From Clusia tigrina (Eukaryota > Arthropoda > Insecta > Diptera > Clusiidae), in the NCBI GenBank assembly GCA_920105625.2, contig OV050030.1:75803900-75867899 (forward strand): a stretch of 64,000 nucleotides of DNA. Direction: 5' to 3'. Positions within the stretch are counted from its first letter, which is position 1; each line of letters starts with the position of its first letter. This document shows positions 10,985 to 23,261 of the stretch, piece by piece. The position numbers were made by a program, and so were the translations under genes. The notes under the pieces are model-generated. The model made no database searches, was not told the origin of the DNA, and saw only the letters and a list, made by a program, of their open reading frames with translations.

Positions 10985-12630
10985 TCATTAAATCCATTGG
11001 GACACAGTAGATATTTTTCTACACTTGATTTAGCGAGTGGATACCACCAAGTTCTGGTGGATATTCAAGATAAGCAGGTTTAGGGCATTATGAGTTCAAT
11101 AGAATGCCGTTTGGATTGACAGAAGCACCGGCTACCTTCCAACGGCTAATGAACCATGTGCTAACAGGCTTGCAAGGGTTAGATTGTTTTGTGTGTCTGG
11201 ATGATATTGTAAATTCTTCTTCTTCTTCTGCAAATTATTACGGTGGCAATTGCAATTACTGTATTCAACTTGTTTTGTCAATAAATTCGTTGAGAAATAA
11301 TCTTCAGTTTCAGAGAAATGACGAGTATTGACCTACTCACGATTTCATCTAATAGTTTCCAGAGGATGCTGACTATAGCACTCAGTGGTTTAGACTCGAA
11401 AGCATTTCTATATGTTGATGATATTATAATATTCGGTTGTAGTATAAAGCACCACAACGAGAACTTGACGAAAGTATTTGATCGTTTACTGCAATGCAAT
11501 TTAAAATCAAATCCTCAAAAATGTAGCTTTCTTAAATCAGAAGTTGTATATTTGGGCCATTTAATAACTAGTGAAGGACAGATCCAAATAAACATAAGGG
11601 ATTCGAGGAGTACCCAACTCCAAAGAATTCAGACGATGTCCCAAGATTTGTACCTTTCTGCAACTATTATAGAAAATTATTTCAAAATTTCGCGGCAATA
11701 GCTAAGTGATTGAACAATTGATTTAAAAAAATTATCCATTTTAATAGACAGACGAATCTCAAACTGCATTCACAATTTTAAAAAAGAAATTAATAAATCC
11801 GCCAATACTTCAGCACCCAAATTTTGACAAAAATGAATTTTTAACCACTGATGCATCAAATTTTGCTTTAGGCGCAATACTTTCACAGGGAATAGGACAA
11901 GATCTTATGCGAGCAAGTCTCTAAATAAACATGAGATGAATAAATCAGTGATTGAAAAGGAACTTTTAGCAATACACTGAGGCATAAATTTTTTCAAGCC
12001 TTACCTCTTTGGACGGAAATTCACAGTGGTGACAGACCTTAGACCGTTAGTCCCATTGTTTACACATAAAACCCATCTTCCAAGTTAACTATAATAAGGT
12101 TAGATTTGTTCGATTATGATTTCGACATTATATATAAAAAAGGAAATATAAACACCAATGCGGATGCACTGTCAAGAATCAAAATCGATTCTGACATACT
12201 AACATCAACGAATCCGAAAGAAAACGATGAATCCGTTAACAAAGTATTAGTAATTACAAGGGGCATGTCTGCTAAAAAGAACACAGACAGAAATCAGGAT
12301 AAATCTAGCTCTCATTCGAAGTCTGATCAACTTCACATTTGGGACTGCACGTCCATATCTAAAGTCAGGAATGTAAGAAGATTAAAATTTGTATTTATGA
12401 GCAATAAGAAGGGTACCTACGAGTATATTAAAATAACATACAATATTAATAACATGAGCAACCATAGGAGACCTAGTATTAGTAAAATTAGGTAATCGTA
12501 AAAAGTCTCAAAGTCCATATCATGGTCCGTTTAGAATGTCAAAACCAGACGGGGTAAATTCATTCATATTAATAAACGGCATGGAGAAGAAAATGTATAA
12601 TAATATGCTAAAACGATACAATGTTCTAAC
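10985..12630 (+). pseudogene. Gypsy-family pol remnant, integrase-deleted (right arm)
   Basis: This is the mirror of the left-arm Gypsy remnant. It carries the RT start near 11030, '[18 protein letters not shown]' with 'FVCLDDIV' (11104-11215), the second RT piece with 'FLYVDDIIIFG' (11404-11440), and RNase H remnants (about 11750-12430) including 'NTNADALSRI'. The sequence then jumps at about 12434-12460 straight to the integrase tail ('GDLVLVKL', out of frame). The integrase core present at 5225-5632 is missing. Two residues in the first RT piece and one in the second differ from the left arm, so the arms have diverged or represent two alleles. Confidence 0.88.
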
Positions 12631-12699
12631 ATGATAATATAAAAATAGAAAATAAAAATAATGTATGAATAAAAATATATAAAAAAAAAAATATTATAT

Positions 12700-13206
12700 A
12701 TACACTAGAGCCCCGACTTGCGTCGTCCCGATTTGCGTCGTTTCGATTTGCGTCGCTTTTTAAAAACTGGAAAAATTCGATTTGCGTCGTTGCAATTTCA
12801 GTTGCGTCGGTCCGAGTTGCGTCGTTTTGACCCCGATTTGCGTCGGTTCGATTTGCGTCGTTTTGATTTCGATTTGCGTCGCTAAAAACGGTCAAATTTT
12901 TTACTGCAGCATTGTGGATTACCATTTTTAGCATTTGTAGTCCCTGATTTAGCATCTTTTCTGTCTTTTAGCATTTTTACAACTTTTGGCAACACTGATC
13001 GTCACCTTTACGTCAAGAAGTTTTCAAATTGCGTGAAATAAGGGGAATTCCCTTTTATTTGATATTTAAGTGGTGCTAAGGACAACTGTCTGGTTGTGGT
13101 AAGAATTTAGTGTGTGATTGTTGAAGTAAATTGGAAAATGTTGTTATATAGGAAAATGTGATTCGATTTGCGTCGTTTCGATTTGCGTCGCGTTTCTCCG
13201 GCCCCA
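12700..13206. repeat. Iterated CGACGCAA block (right arm)
   Basis: This is the reverse complement of the block at 4266-4768, read here as TTGCGTCG. About nine copies lie between 12716 and 12882, with two more near 13165-13193. Confidence 0.7.
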
Positions 13207-13717
13207 TTAATGACATGATATGTATAAATATTAAACTACTAAATATTATAAGAAATTGTAACCATATAGTAAATGAAAATGTAAATTTTATTCATATTAC
13301 AATACTAGCACATAAAACAAATTATTTTTCATATAAATATATATACTAAATACAACTCAAATAAGTAACAACTTAGTATTACTTAGAATAATTTAACCCA
13401 AAGTACAGAACTATCATTATTTACAGTAAAAAACACTGAAGATATGATAGTTGAACTTCAGTATCTAAATCAAATTAATTACAATATATATTTGTAAACA
13501 AACCTCTTGATAGATACATCGGGAGCTATACTTTTAGTAAAACTAAATATCATTTCGTTATTAATTTTAAACCCACGAGAGTTAGAGGAAATGTAGAAAT
13601 AAGTAAACATAACATTAAGAAATTATTGTCTAATGAACACATATATGGATTGTTAAACTTTCAAATTTACTACAATGACAATACTTCCAGATAAGGCTCC
13701 AATACCAATGTCCTTAG
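13207..13717. other. AT-rich stretch, mirror of 3757-4265
   Basis: No gene recognised. The sequence is AT-rich and lies between the CGACGCAA block and the tandem repeat. Confidence 0.5.
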
Positions 13718-13784
13718 CAACATGCAAACTGCTAAGAACATACAAACTGCTAAGAACATGCAAACTGCTAAGAATTTACAGGTG
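13718..13784 (-). repeat. Tandem repeat, ~20-bp unit (right arm)
   Basis: This is the mirror copy of the three-unit repeat at 3690-3756. Confidence 0.9.
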
Positions 13785-13849
13785 AATTCGCTCCTTCTCT
13801 GAACATACTCCGCCCGTTAGAAGACATGGGCATTCAAAATCATTCATCC

Positions 13850-16152
13850 CTATAGGGAGCGTAGCGAGTCCTCCAGTGGCGCGCTTCGTGATTCCGTTGC
13901 TAGATTCGACCCATTTTTCCCTTCAAAGGAGGTAAATTTTCGTTGTTAATTAGGAAAAACCGCATATATTGAATGTTGAAAACTGCCATTTGCTTCTCTC
14001 CTGAAGAACTGTGAGGTAATTCGAGCTCCACTTCACCCAAAATATTTCTTGCATTTAGCAAACACACTACCACTGGTCGAGTCGGCTGATGTCAAGATGA
14101 GTCACATTTGGCTCAACGAAATTCGTGAAGGGCGCACCAACCAAGAAGTGTGATGAAGTGAGAACATCCAGGTCATCCAGGCTTTCTGAAATCGGATACA
14201 GAATTGACTATTGCCCAAACCTGGCACACTAATGTGTGCAACTTTCCAAAGGTTAAAATCGAAAGGCCGACAACACGATGATAGTGACCCTTCGAGCTTT
14301 ACCACCGCCTCCCACAACGCGCTAAAGTGGGGAGATCGAGGTGAAATGAATCGCCATTCGATGCCGTACTTAAGGTACTGCTGGTGAATTGCCTGTATAT
14401 GCGCATCAGATATGAAAAGAAGCTTCAATTCCGCCAGCTCGTTTTTGGCACCAACAAGTATCAGACCAAATTATTCTTGGCCTGCCGTGAGTGCAAATGA
14501 ACCGTTGAAGTGCAGCGAGGAACAATGAAGTTGACAGATCTCAAACTACTTCTAAGTACATGGCCTTCGTCGAATAGCATATGATGACGGGTGAAGCACT
14601 TAATTGGAGCCTTGTTGCGAACATCCGATTTGTAATAAAACGGACCGCAAAAATCGATTCCAGTGGTGAAAACGGTTCTGCTTGCATTAACTCTGCCAGA
14701 AGGCAGGTCACCAATGACGTGTTAAACGATTTTCGGCCTGAGCCGGAAACATCTGATTCATTTATTGATGATGCTACTGACTGCCTTTCGCCCGCCGATT
14801 GGCCAAAATGGCAAACTTATTAAAACAAGCAGGCTTTACATCAATGCTTGTCGAAACTTGGGATGGAAGAGCACGATTAGAGAGTTAGTAACAGGGTGAT
14901 GCTTTGGCAGGAAGTCGGATGTCGCGCATCGAAGTCCAGTGTTGAGTTTGGGTTTATTCGATTGGAAAGTGGAATTAGGCATTGACACGTACCGTGGAGA
15001 ATGAAAGCTAGATAACATATTAAATTTATCAGAAATCTCAGTCCAACTTATGTGTAGATATTGTGGAAGGCTTTCGTTCCACTGCAACTGCTGCTTCCAT
15101 ATAGTTCGAAAAAATATTTTTTTCTTGGTATTGACAGGCCCAATTTATCCCAGAGGATCGTAAAATTGTGCTAATTTTGAAAGAATGACACGCTTTCTAA
15201 TACGCCGATTACCATCAATGGGCGAGAATTAAAAAATGAAATCGTCAACCCTTGAATCAAAAGCAAGACTTTCGTAACGTCATGAAATTTTAAAATGGCT
15301 TGCGATCTGAGCCTGTCACACCATTGAGAGTACTGGACTCGTGAGAGCACCATTTCTAAGCAGAAAATTTCCTCTTCTTAACAACTGAGCTATCTGTCGA
15401 CGAATTTCAGCAACATCGCCACCAGAGATGAGATCATCTAAGTAGAAATCTCTTCGTATAATTTTTGTACCTACTGGAAAAGGTTCTTCTTCATCGAATC
15501 CTTATTGTTGTTTAGCGCGAATTACCAAGAACGCCGAAGGCTTGGTTCCACAAGTGACAGTGTCGAGATTGATCATCAGGACTCCCCCTTTATAAAATGC
15601 ATTGCAAAAAATATACAAGTTGCGATACACGCAAGCAGCGGTACATCTTGCAGGTATGGCCAGTTAGAGCTACCCTGAGAAATCGAAATCGCGGAAGAGT
15701 TTAGGCTGTATGGTTGTTGCAGTCATGAGCACGTCATTCAGCTAGCAACCAGAAGTCACATCCGACTCTTAGTTTAGTGGTTGTATTGTCGCACTTATGC
15801 ACAGTGGTGTGGTAGAAAGTATGCTTTTTTAGCTGGCTTCAACTCTGCTAGCGACATGTGTAGGTGACCTGAGTACTCTTTCAAAAAAGGCAAATATTAA
15901 TTTTTTAAAGCAAAATCCCGCTGTAATTTATAATCTAGGTTGTTGAGTCGCTGTAGCGCTTGCTTGCAAAACGGAGTCGTTGATCATAGCAAAAATATCA
16001 GTCCACTCCATATATGCACCGCTGAATTTAGAAATCTTAAGTTCCAGACAGCCACTTTTATATAAAGGAAGAGTGTGGAGCATCATATAACAAGAAATTA
16101 CTAGTAGTGGATTAGTGCCTAAAATCATCCTTGAATTGAGCAGATATTTCAC
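13850..16152 (-). pseudogene. BEL/Pao retrotransposon remnant (right arm)
   Basis: This is the mirror of 1300-3620, with the same domain order read on the minus strand: Gag-like piece at 16152-15928, RT near 15880-15300, integrase near 14600-14102. Small differences from the left arm include a Pro-to-Ser change in the Gag-like piece, changes in the antisense frame near 14650-14710, a different stop context near 14836, and a 10-bp deletion near 15690. It is non-functional. Confidence 0.85.
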
Positions 16153-17461
16153 GTGGGAGCTTCGCTTAACTTATAATACAACTATACTGACATTACCACA
16201 GTTATCATACCGTCAGTTTTGATATCAGTGGCCTTGGTGTTAAATTACGAAACTCCAAGAATCATCTGCGTCTACAGCTTTTAAAACATCCACATTGGCG
16301 CTCCGGCCCCATCGTAATCCTAGTGGCCCTCGCTTTATTCTAAGTGGGGAGGAATTACTTTCGCAGCACCTACAACAATTCATTCAGTAATTTCTTAAAA
16401 TCAATATATAAATACATACGTACTCTTATATGAACCAAGCCTAGAAGGAAAAGTTAGACGATCTTTCTGATCCCCAAATTTTTCTTTTAGGGGTGAGTGT
16501 GTAGCGGTACAGTACACGCGGTAGTTCACACTGAACTTTTAAAATTCTTATAATAAATTTTAGTCTACACATTACTGATTGATTACTGATAACTGATGAT
16601 TGTTGAACTCATTATACGGGTTTTCCTGGTTTTTCAGTTTTTTAATGAATTTAAATTCAAAATTTTTGTTACTTTCAGTCATGATTACCCTGCAGTTCCA
16701 AACATTTTTTTACTCCCAACTTTAGACTTTGCAGATCAGTGTACCTTTACAATTTTAAATACAACATGGTGTTCGCAATTTAATTTCATGATACAGAGTC
16801 TAACCTGTCGTCATCATTGTCATGGATTCGTTGTTGTTATTGAAATTGTAAACAGAACCAATTTGCTGAATCACTGCAAACGCAGTCGCCGTCGCTGCGC
16901 ATGCACATATTTCGTTGGACGCTCTTCGTCTCCGTCGATAGCTTGTAATAGTTTCTCCTCTTCGTTTCCTCTGCTAATATTTTCCGTTGCTATTTCTCTT
17001 CATTATTCGAGAGTTTCCGATCGTTTATTGCTGCTGCTGCACTATGTCTTAAGAATAGTTCGTTTAGATCGTTCTAATTGTATATCATTTCATTGAAAAC
17101 ATAACATTTCACTCTCGCAATTTCCCGCTATTTATTGGTAGATACCTGCAACACCAGCTAGCAGCTTCTGTCTAAATATGGCAAAATGTATGGTGTCTAT
17201 AATAATTTTAATATTTCTTTTCAACAAATGACAGATGTGTTTTTCTATTATGGATAAATTTAATCATATTCATATTAAAGCGCTAGTAACGATTCAAGAT
17301 TCTCAAGTTACAACTTAGAACTAATCCAAAACGTTAGATCGGCTGAAGGCGTGGTATGATAATACAACTACCAGCTTTCTTGGAAGATTACATCACTTTT
17401 AGACTTCTCTGCAGTTTCGAAACCTTATGCTGCCACTTTTAGAAGTCTCGTTGACAATGCT
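16153..17461. other. Outer part of right arm, no gene recognised
   Basis: This is the mirror of 1-1299. A 166-codon open frame (16596-17096, plus strand) is rich in Phe, Ser and Leu. It is longer than its left-arm counterpart only because of a small difference at the start. I see no motif in it and do not call it a gene. Confidence 0.5.
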
Positions 17462-17698
17462 ACAGCTCTTTGTTGCGAACACCCTACCATCACTTTTGAT
17501 TAAAGCTATATTCATTTTATAAAAGACGTCTACTGTTCTATAAATGGGAAGTAGAGGTGGGTTTTTCCAAATGGGCTCATCTTAAGATTCCAGTGAACTT
17601 TTGCAAAACCTATTAACAATTTTGGAAGTTTCATTTTCAAATGCCTCAAAATCGAGATAGTATTTCTTTCAAAAAGTTCCCTGAAGGTGATTCACATA
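17462..17698. other. Short unassigned stretch after the palindrome
   Basis: This is the first unique sequence after the palindrome. It could be further hAT remnant on the minus strand, but nothing is clear. Confidence 0.35.
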
Positions 17699-18068
17699 TT
17701 AAAATAATATCATCATCTTCATTTTTTGCCTTTCGAGAGATAGAAACTTAGAAAACTCACAACGTGCAATATTCAACCAAAAAACTTTTAATTTTTTTTC
17801 CTTTTGAAATCGAAGACAGTTACTTTTCGATAGCCATCTGACTTCTGTGTTCGGAACCAGAAGCTTTGCAACTTCACTCACAATACTATTGAAACAAACC
17901 ATCTTTATGCGGATTTGGTTTAATACGACCAAAAGTTTTGATCACATTGAACAACGCGTCATCCAATCTATCTTCTAAATTTTTAGCAAGCAAATGTTTT
18001 TTATAAATTAAATAGTTTATACAGATAATAAATAGTAAGTTATGACTTGTTCGGCAACTTTGAAACAT
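17699..18068 (-). pseudogene. hAT (ZBED/SCAND3-like) transposase fragment
   Basis: Two overlapping minus-strand frames together carry a piece of a hAT-type transposase. The first (18068-17886) has 'KKHLLAKNLEDRLDDALFNV', resembling the 'H.E.L..K......L' segment. The second (17932-17699) has 'NTEVRWLSKSNCL', closely matching the 'HTEVRWLSKG' signature of ZBED5/SCAND3-like hAT proteins. A single frameshift separates them. Only this middle portion of the transposase is present, ending about 130 bp before the LOA-like element. It is non-functional. Confidence 0.7.
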
Positions 18069-18200
18069 TTTTTTATGGATAGTCTAGTCCTCAGAGTAGA
18101 TCAGCAGTCCTTTTTGGGTGGTAAATTGTATAGTTAAAAATTAACGGTATTAGTTTCCGAGATAACAATTGTTAAATTCGAAAGTTTTAATAATTGGATT

Positions 18201-18214
18201 TAAGTCGGAGAGAA
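18201..18214 (+). repeat. Target-site duplication, 5' copy
   Basis: TAAGTCGGAGAGAA immediately precedes the LOA-like element and is repeated exactly at 23174-23187 on its other side. Confidence 0.93.
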
Positions 18215-18525
18215 GGCCGGTAGAAAATCCTTCGACTGAACCCTCCTCGAGGGTACCGGCTGGTAATAGGTCTACAATGGCATCAATTGTCTGATGGTGC
18301 TGGATCTAGCTAAGGTGAGGATGTAGCGCTCAGTGTTTGATACTCCTTAATAGTACAGCATTTAGAATTACACCTTGACTATGGTTCGAAGGTAAGGGCT
18401 GGATCAAGGTGTCACGCGACCCGTGCTGATGATCTGCCAGGCTAGAGGCCCTGTTAAATAGTCTAGTCGTAAACGGGGCCCCCGAATAAAAGGCGCCCTT
18501 CGGTGGTAATAGCCTTGCTCGGATA

Positions 18526-19435
18526 TTGCTGATCTCTGTCCGAGTGGTCCTTATATTCTCCGCAAAAAGAATCTACATGAAGAGACAAAAATTAAACCAA
18601 AAAATTCCGCGGGACATCACTGCAATTCAATTGGCAAATCAGATGGAGCAAAGAATCCGTGATGAGCCAATGCTTAGTGGGGTAAGATCACCCGCCTTTT
18701 CTCCAAATTCTGACCCAGCTAAAAAAGAAAACGGCAACACCGTCAGGCCCACCTAGTCGTGGAAGGTCCAAGGCAGCAGGTGGCTACGCTAAGGTGGCAT
18801 CCGTCACCAAAGTGGCTTTTGTCGCTGTGGACTATCCGTACAACATCCTGACTAGCAATGAGCTGACAAGTGTTGAGCAGATGTTGCTTGGAAAGTGGAC
18901 CAAAGAATTCTCCTTCGATGGTATCCACTTCAAGCCTGGCTTCCTGAGCATCGACTGCTGTTCGACGGACTCTGTGGAATAGCTGAAAGGGGTCGTAACG
19001 CAGCTTTTAGTGAGAGACATCCCACGATCACACACAGTCTTCCTCCCTCGTAGTAGTGGACAAGAGGCAGCTGTGTCACTTAAGTTTCTCTCCAGATAAA
19101 ATATTGGACTAAACACCAATTTCTGGAAAGTATGGAGATGCAACGAAGAGGGCAACGGACAGTTGTTGTCCGTGGAAATAGATTATGGGTCCATGAAACT
19201 ACTCAAGAGTTCAGGGCATGCGTTGAAGTACCGATTTAGCAAGATCAAAGTCGGTTGTTCCAAACGTACTCAAGAAAAGCCCAAGGCAGAGAATGTAGAG
19301 GAGACAAACATCCCACCTCTGTCAAAGGTAATTACGAGTAGTAACCTTCCCCCAGGTGAGGCTGAACCGAAGACTGTGGCCCCGGAAATCTTTTCCAGGG
19401 CCCCCAGTGTTGATATATGGGCTGAGGCCGCATAA
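18526..19435 (+). pseudogene. ORF1 of the LOA-like element (DUF4780-like)
   Basis: ORF1 is broken into at least three open pieces. A basic N-terminal part (18526-18756) has 'IPRDITAIQLANQMEQRIRD'. A middle piece (about 18740-18982) has 'VAFVAVDYPYNILTSNELTS' and 'DGIHFKPGFLSIDC'. The last piece (about 19115-19435) follows a 'WKVWRCNEEGNGQ' stretch, then 'LLSVEIDYGSMKLLKSSGHALKYRF' read as separate short segments. This pattern of a Trp-Lys-Val strand, Gly-Gln, and a hydrophobic strand plus helix is what I recall of DUF4780, a nucleic-acid-binding ORF1 domain in insect retroelements. A TAG at about 18980 and later frame changes inactivate it. Confidence 0.6.
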
Positions 19436-19559
19436 TGTCTTTCACTAGTAGATAGTCTGGAGGATATCACCATGGACTAGGAGGACGAAGATGGGAATAA
19501 CACCATCCCGTCACAACCTGTTCCATAAGATGACGATATTGAAAGTGGCTCAGCCTCGG

Positions 19560-22500
19560 CTGTCACTGGGAGGGTGTTTGCCAACAACAACATGGGGCTG
19601 GCCTTCATTCAAGAGCCATTGTGTTGCAAAGGTCAAATTGGGGCCTTTCTAGTAAGTTTACAAAGGTAATATGCCAATGCTGACTCCCCGCACCTGTATC
19701 CTGATTAGAAATTATATTAATTACTTTTGTCTTTCAGAATTCATGTCACGAGATCTTACACCCATCATGGTAAAGTATAATGATGATGGGGTCTCTCGCA
19801 ATATAGTCGTTGCATCGGCCTACTTTCCAGGAGATATGAATGACATCCCGGAAGAAGTCTATAAGCTGGCGAGGTATTGCCTATCCGAAAGGATTCCACT
19901 ATGGTGGGCTGTGACTCAAATGCACACAATACCATCTGGGGTAGCAGTGACACCAATAAACGGGGTGAGTCAGTTCTAGAATTTTTATGATCACTTAATT
20001 TATATATATTAAAGAAGGGGAACACACAGGAAGTTCTTGATCTGACTTTCTGTTGTCCAGGACTAACTGATATTGTCAACAATTGGAAAGTTTCGGACGA
20101 ACCCTCTCTGTCGGACCACAGAATAATTGAGTTCGATGTAGGAGGTATCGTCAAAAAAACGGTAGATTTTAGAAATCCTATGTATACTAACTGGGAATTC
20201 TTCGACAGTTCAGTGCAAACTCTCATCCTCAAACATCCAAGGAATATATAAAAATCCGGTGGAGCTAGAGGAGGGTGTCAATGAGCTGAATGAAATTATT
20301 TCCGAATCCTATGCTTTATCTTGTCCTCTAAGAACAAAGAAAAACAGCAGGAGTGTTCCTTGGTGGAACTCTAATCTGTCTACTAGACATACTAAGGTGT
20401 GTAAGCTATTCAATCTAGCTAAGCGTACGGTGGGACTGGGAAGAATATAAAAAAGAGTTGACGATCTATAACAAAGAGATCAGACAAGCCAAAAGGACTA
20501 GCTTTAGATCCTTTAGTGAAAGTGTAGAATCGACTCCTGAAGTTGCACGACTCCATAGAGCGCTTGCGAAAAACAAAGTCGATTTAAAGCTGGCATTGAA
20601 ATCTGAGGATGGGACGTTCACGGTAAATGAAGAGGATCGCACTCTCCTTTTGCTGCGTGTGCACTTTCCTGGGAGCTCGATCCAGTTACCACCATCTTTG
20701 CAGATGAATGCTCTTCCTAGAAGAACAAGCAGGATTGGCTGGAAGGTGACCAAAGAAATCATAACTACTGCGAGGTTGAGATGTGCCATCAGCCCTTTTC
20801 AGCCATATAAATCACCGGGTGCGGATGGTATTTTCCCAATCCTTCTCCAAAGGATCGGTGAGGTACTGATTCCGCACCTGTTGAATATCACTAGTGCAAG
20901 TCTTGCTTTTGGGTATATACTGGAAGCATGGGGCACAGATGGAAGGCTATTTATCCCCAAGGTAGGCAAGAAGGATATGGCCCATCCCAAATCATTTAGG
21001 GCTATCAGTTTGACATCCCTTGTACTAAAAATAATGAAGAAAATAGTTAATATACATCTCCTTGAAACCGTATTGAAAAGGGAGCCTTTACATCATTGTC
21101 AGTTGTGTATATTTCGGGAAAATCTACTGAAACTGCACAATACCATCTGACTGATTCTATTCAGGCAGCACTAGATAAAAGAGAAATAGCACTTTGCGCC
21201 TTTCTTGATATTGAGTGGGCGTTTGACAGCACGACTCACGAATATGAGATTAGGGCTCCTTACACTAGAGGAAAAGATAATACCACTTCCAATTGGATAC
21301 AACCTTTTCTCAACAGTACACAGACTGAAGCTGAAGCAGGTGGCAAAACTGTTAAAATCAAGGTCAATAAAGGATGTCCGCAGGGTTGGGTATTATCATC
21401 CATTTTGTGGAGCATAATAGTTGATGATCTTTAGGTAAAACTCACAAATCTAGGCATATCATGTCAAGGATATGCGGACGATATTGTGATAATAGCTAGA
21501 GAAAAATCTTAATCCACTCTATGTCATATTATCCATAGGGGCTTATTAGCAGCTAGTGAATGGTGCAGGGGAACAGGATTGAAAATCAATGCCTCAAGGC
21601 CCACCATTGTGCCGTTCACTAGAAAAAGATCTCTACCATATATGAAACCTATTCTTCTAAATGGTACACTGGTCGATATTAGCTCTGAGACCAAATACCT
21701 CGGAGTCATTTTCCACAAAAAGTTATTGTGGAAGGCTCAGCAAGCACCAAGAGAGCTACAGCTTCCGTAATGATATGTAGACGGCTTGCTGGTAAAACTT
21801 GGGGATGTGACCCAAAAATCGTTCGCTGGATGTATACCATGATGGTGAGACCAATCATCACATACGGCTTTGTAGCCTGGTCAAATAGAGTCAGACTTGA
21901 GACAGCGAAATCTGCATTAAGTAAAATACAAGGCCTTGCGTGCCTTGTTATCACTGGAGCTATGCGCACCTGTCCAACGGCAGCATTCGAAGTTATACTA
22001 GATCTTAAACCCTTACATCTAGTAATTCAAGACTCTGCTAGGAAATCTCTTACCAGAGTACAAGAAATTATCTCCAGGGTATCAAATTACACCCAAAATA
22101 TATGTGGAAACAATTCAGCTGAAGAATATGGCATACTAAAATCTCACAAGGATTTTATGCCAAGAAAATTCAATTTTTCACACAAATACAGTACAATGAT
22201 GAGTTGCAAAAAATAATGGAAAGGTCTAACTAAGACGTATAAAATTAAAGAAAATTCCCTCTTATGAAATACTGACGGTTCTAAAACAATGGACGGAACT
22301 GGGCAATGAACCAACTACTGGGAACCAATGGGTTCTATCCCACGCATTTTACAAGCAGAAATTCACGCAATTGAAAGATGTGCCCTGATCAACATTGACA
22401 GGAAATATCGGGGGAAAACATGGTGATACTATCTGATAGTTAAGCAGCACTCAAGAGTTTGAGCTCACCCTTGGTGAGGTCTTAACTTGTGTGGGACTGT

Positions 22501-23073
22501 ATTGGGAAATTAAACTCCCTAGAGAGTATGATCAAGTTATCTCTAATGTGGGTAACAGGCCACAAAGGAGTAGAGGGAAATGAGAATACTTATAGCTTAT
22601 CTAGAAAGGCTGCGGCCTCTCCTTTCAACCGCCCTGAACCCTTCTGTGGACTATCATCCAATACCATTGGAGGTCTGCTGAAGAAGTGTACAGATGCAAA
22701 AGAAGTCAAACCTGGAAAACTCTTCCGGGATTAAGACAGTCCAAAGCTCTTCTTGGGGATTTTAATTCTAAAAGAGCTAAGGAGTTAATAAATATGCCTC
22801 GGAGTAAATTAAAAATCATCACAGGCATTTTAAGCGCACATTGTACTCAACTACCATATGAACAATTTAGATATATCTTCAGATGCCATCTGTCGGTTCT
22901 GTGGAGGAAGTGACGAAACCTCACTGCACCTGATCACAGACTGCGGACCATCGGCACATAATAGACTCAAGTGTTTTGGAGAATATATCTTAGATATGAG
23001 CAAGATCCCTCAACTTGATTCCTCCAAAATATATGAAATCCTGTCGAAAACTAACCTGACAGAAGATTTATAG
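19560..23073 (+). pseudogene. ORF2 of the LOA-like element (EN-RT-RNase H)
   Basis: This encodes the retrotransposition enzyme, now broken. The endonuclease region (about 19560-20130) contains 'GCDSNAHNTIWG' near 19907, in a frame different from its surroundings, and 'SLSDHRIIEF' near 20105. The RT (20458-21770) contains 'YKSPGADGIFP', 'RAISLTS', 'GCPQGWVLSSILW' and the catalytic 'GYADDIVII' (YADD at about 21471-21482). A thumb-like segment follows (21728-22216) with 'RRLAGKTWGCDP'. RNase H (about 22265-22650) has 'TDGSK', 'LQAEIHAIERC' and 'LMWVTGHKGVEGNE'. The C-terminal knuckle 'CRFCGGSDETSLHLITDC' ends it near 22950. At least eight frame breaks or stops are present. Confidence 0.85.
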
Positions 23074-23173
23074 ATAAGACTATCCTCATATTTCAAATAA
23101 ATAGGGGCATCACAATAGATATTTCAGGCCGCAGTATATAACACCCTTAAATATATCTATCTATCTATCTATC

Positions 23174-23187
23174 TAAGTCGGAGAGAA
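23174..23187 (+). repeat. Target-site duplication, 3' copy
   Basis: This is an exact 14-bp copy of 18201-18214, directly after the (TATC)n tail. Confidence 0.93.
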
Positions 23188-23261
23188 TAATTAATGTGTC
23201 CAACTCTAATATAATAAGTCTTATTATATTATATATACTATTTTAGTGTTATAATATATTT

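Larger units (their letters stand above)
9344..17461 (-). repeat. Right arm of the giant palindrome
   Basis: This is the reverse complement of 1-9151, but about 1.03 kb shorter. The main difference is at about 12434-12460, where the Gypsy integrase segment found at about 5016-6058 in the left arm is replaced by roughly 20 bp of unrelated sequence. A second difference is a 10-bp deletion near 15690. Coding stretches show several one-residue differences from the left arm, for example in the Gypsy and BEL pieces. The similarity stops at 17461, which is either the palindrome's outer edge or simply the limit of the visible left arm. Confidence 0.97.
18215..23173 (+). mobile_element. LOA/R1-like non-LTR retrotransposon, full length, with TSD
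   Basis: This element of 4,959 bp is bounded by an identical 14-bp target-site duplication. It starts GGCCGGTAG and ends in a (TATC)n tail of about six units. It carries an ORF1-like region followed by endonuclease, reverse transcriptase, RNase H and a terminal Cys-His knuckle, in that order. A long duplication plus a simple-sequence tail is the signature of target-primed reverse transcription. An RNase H domain and an ORF1 of the DUF4780 type point to the LOA/R1-related group rather than Jockey, from memory of those families. Multiple stops and frameshifts make it inactive. It inserted about 75 bp downstream of the spondin gene's stop codon. Confidence 0.9.

Noticed and set aside
12626..12955. 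An open frame with repeated Asp-Ala-Asn-Arg
   Set aside because: It is a translation of the iterated CGACGCAA block. The left-arm equivalent is broken, and the frame has no domain features.
16596..17096. A 166-codon open frame in the outer right arm
   Set aside because: It is low-complexity Phe/Ser/Leu sequence, shorter in the left arm because of small differences, and has no motif.
1..17461. The palindrome as a single foldback transposon
   Set aside because: The arms contain several unrelated, partly decayed elements in fixed order and no terminal motif or target duplication is visible. A segmental inverted duplication or an assembly join is the simpler reading.
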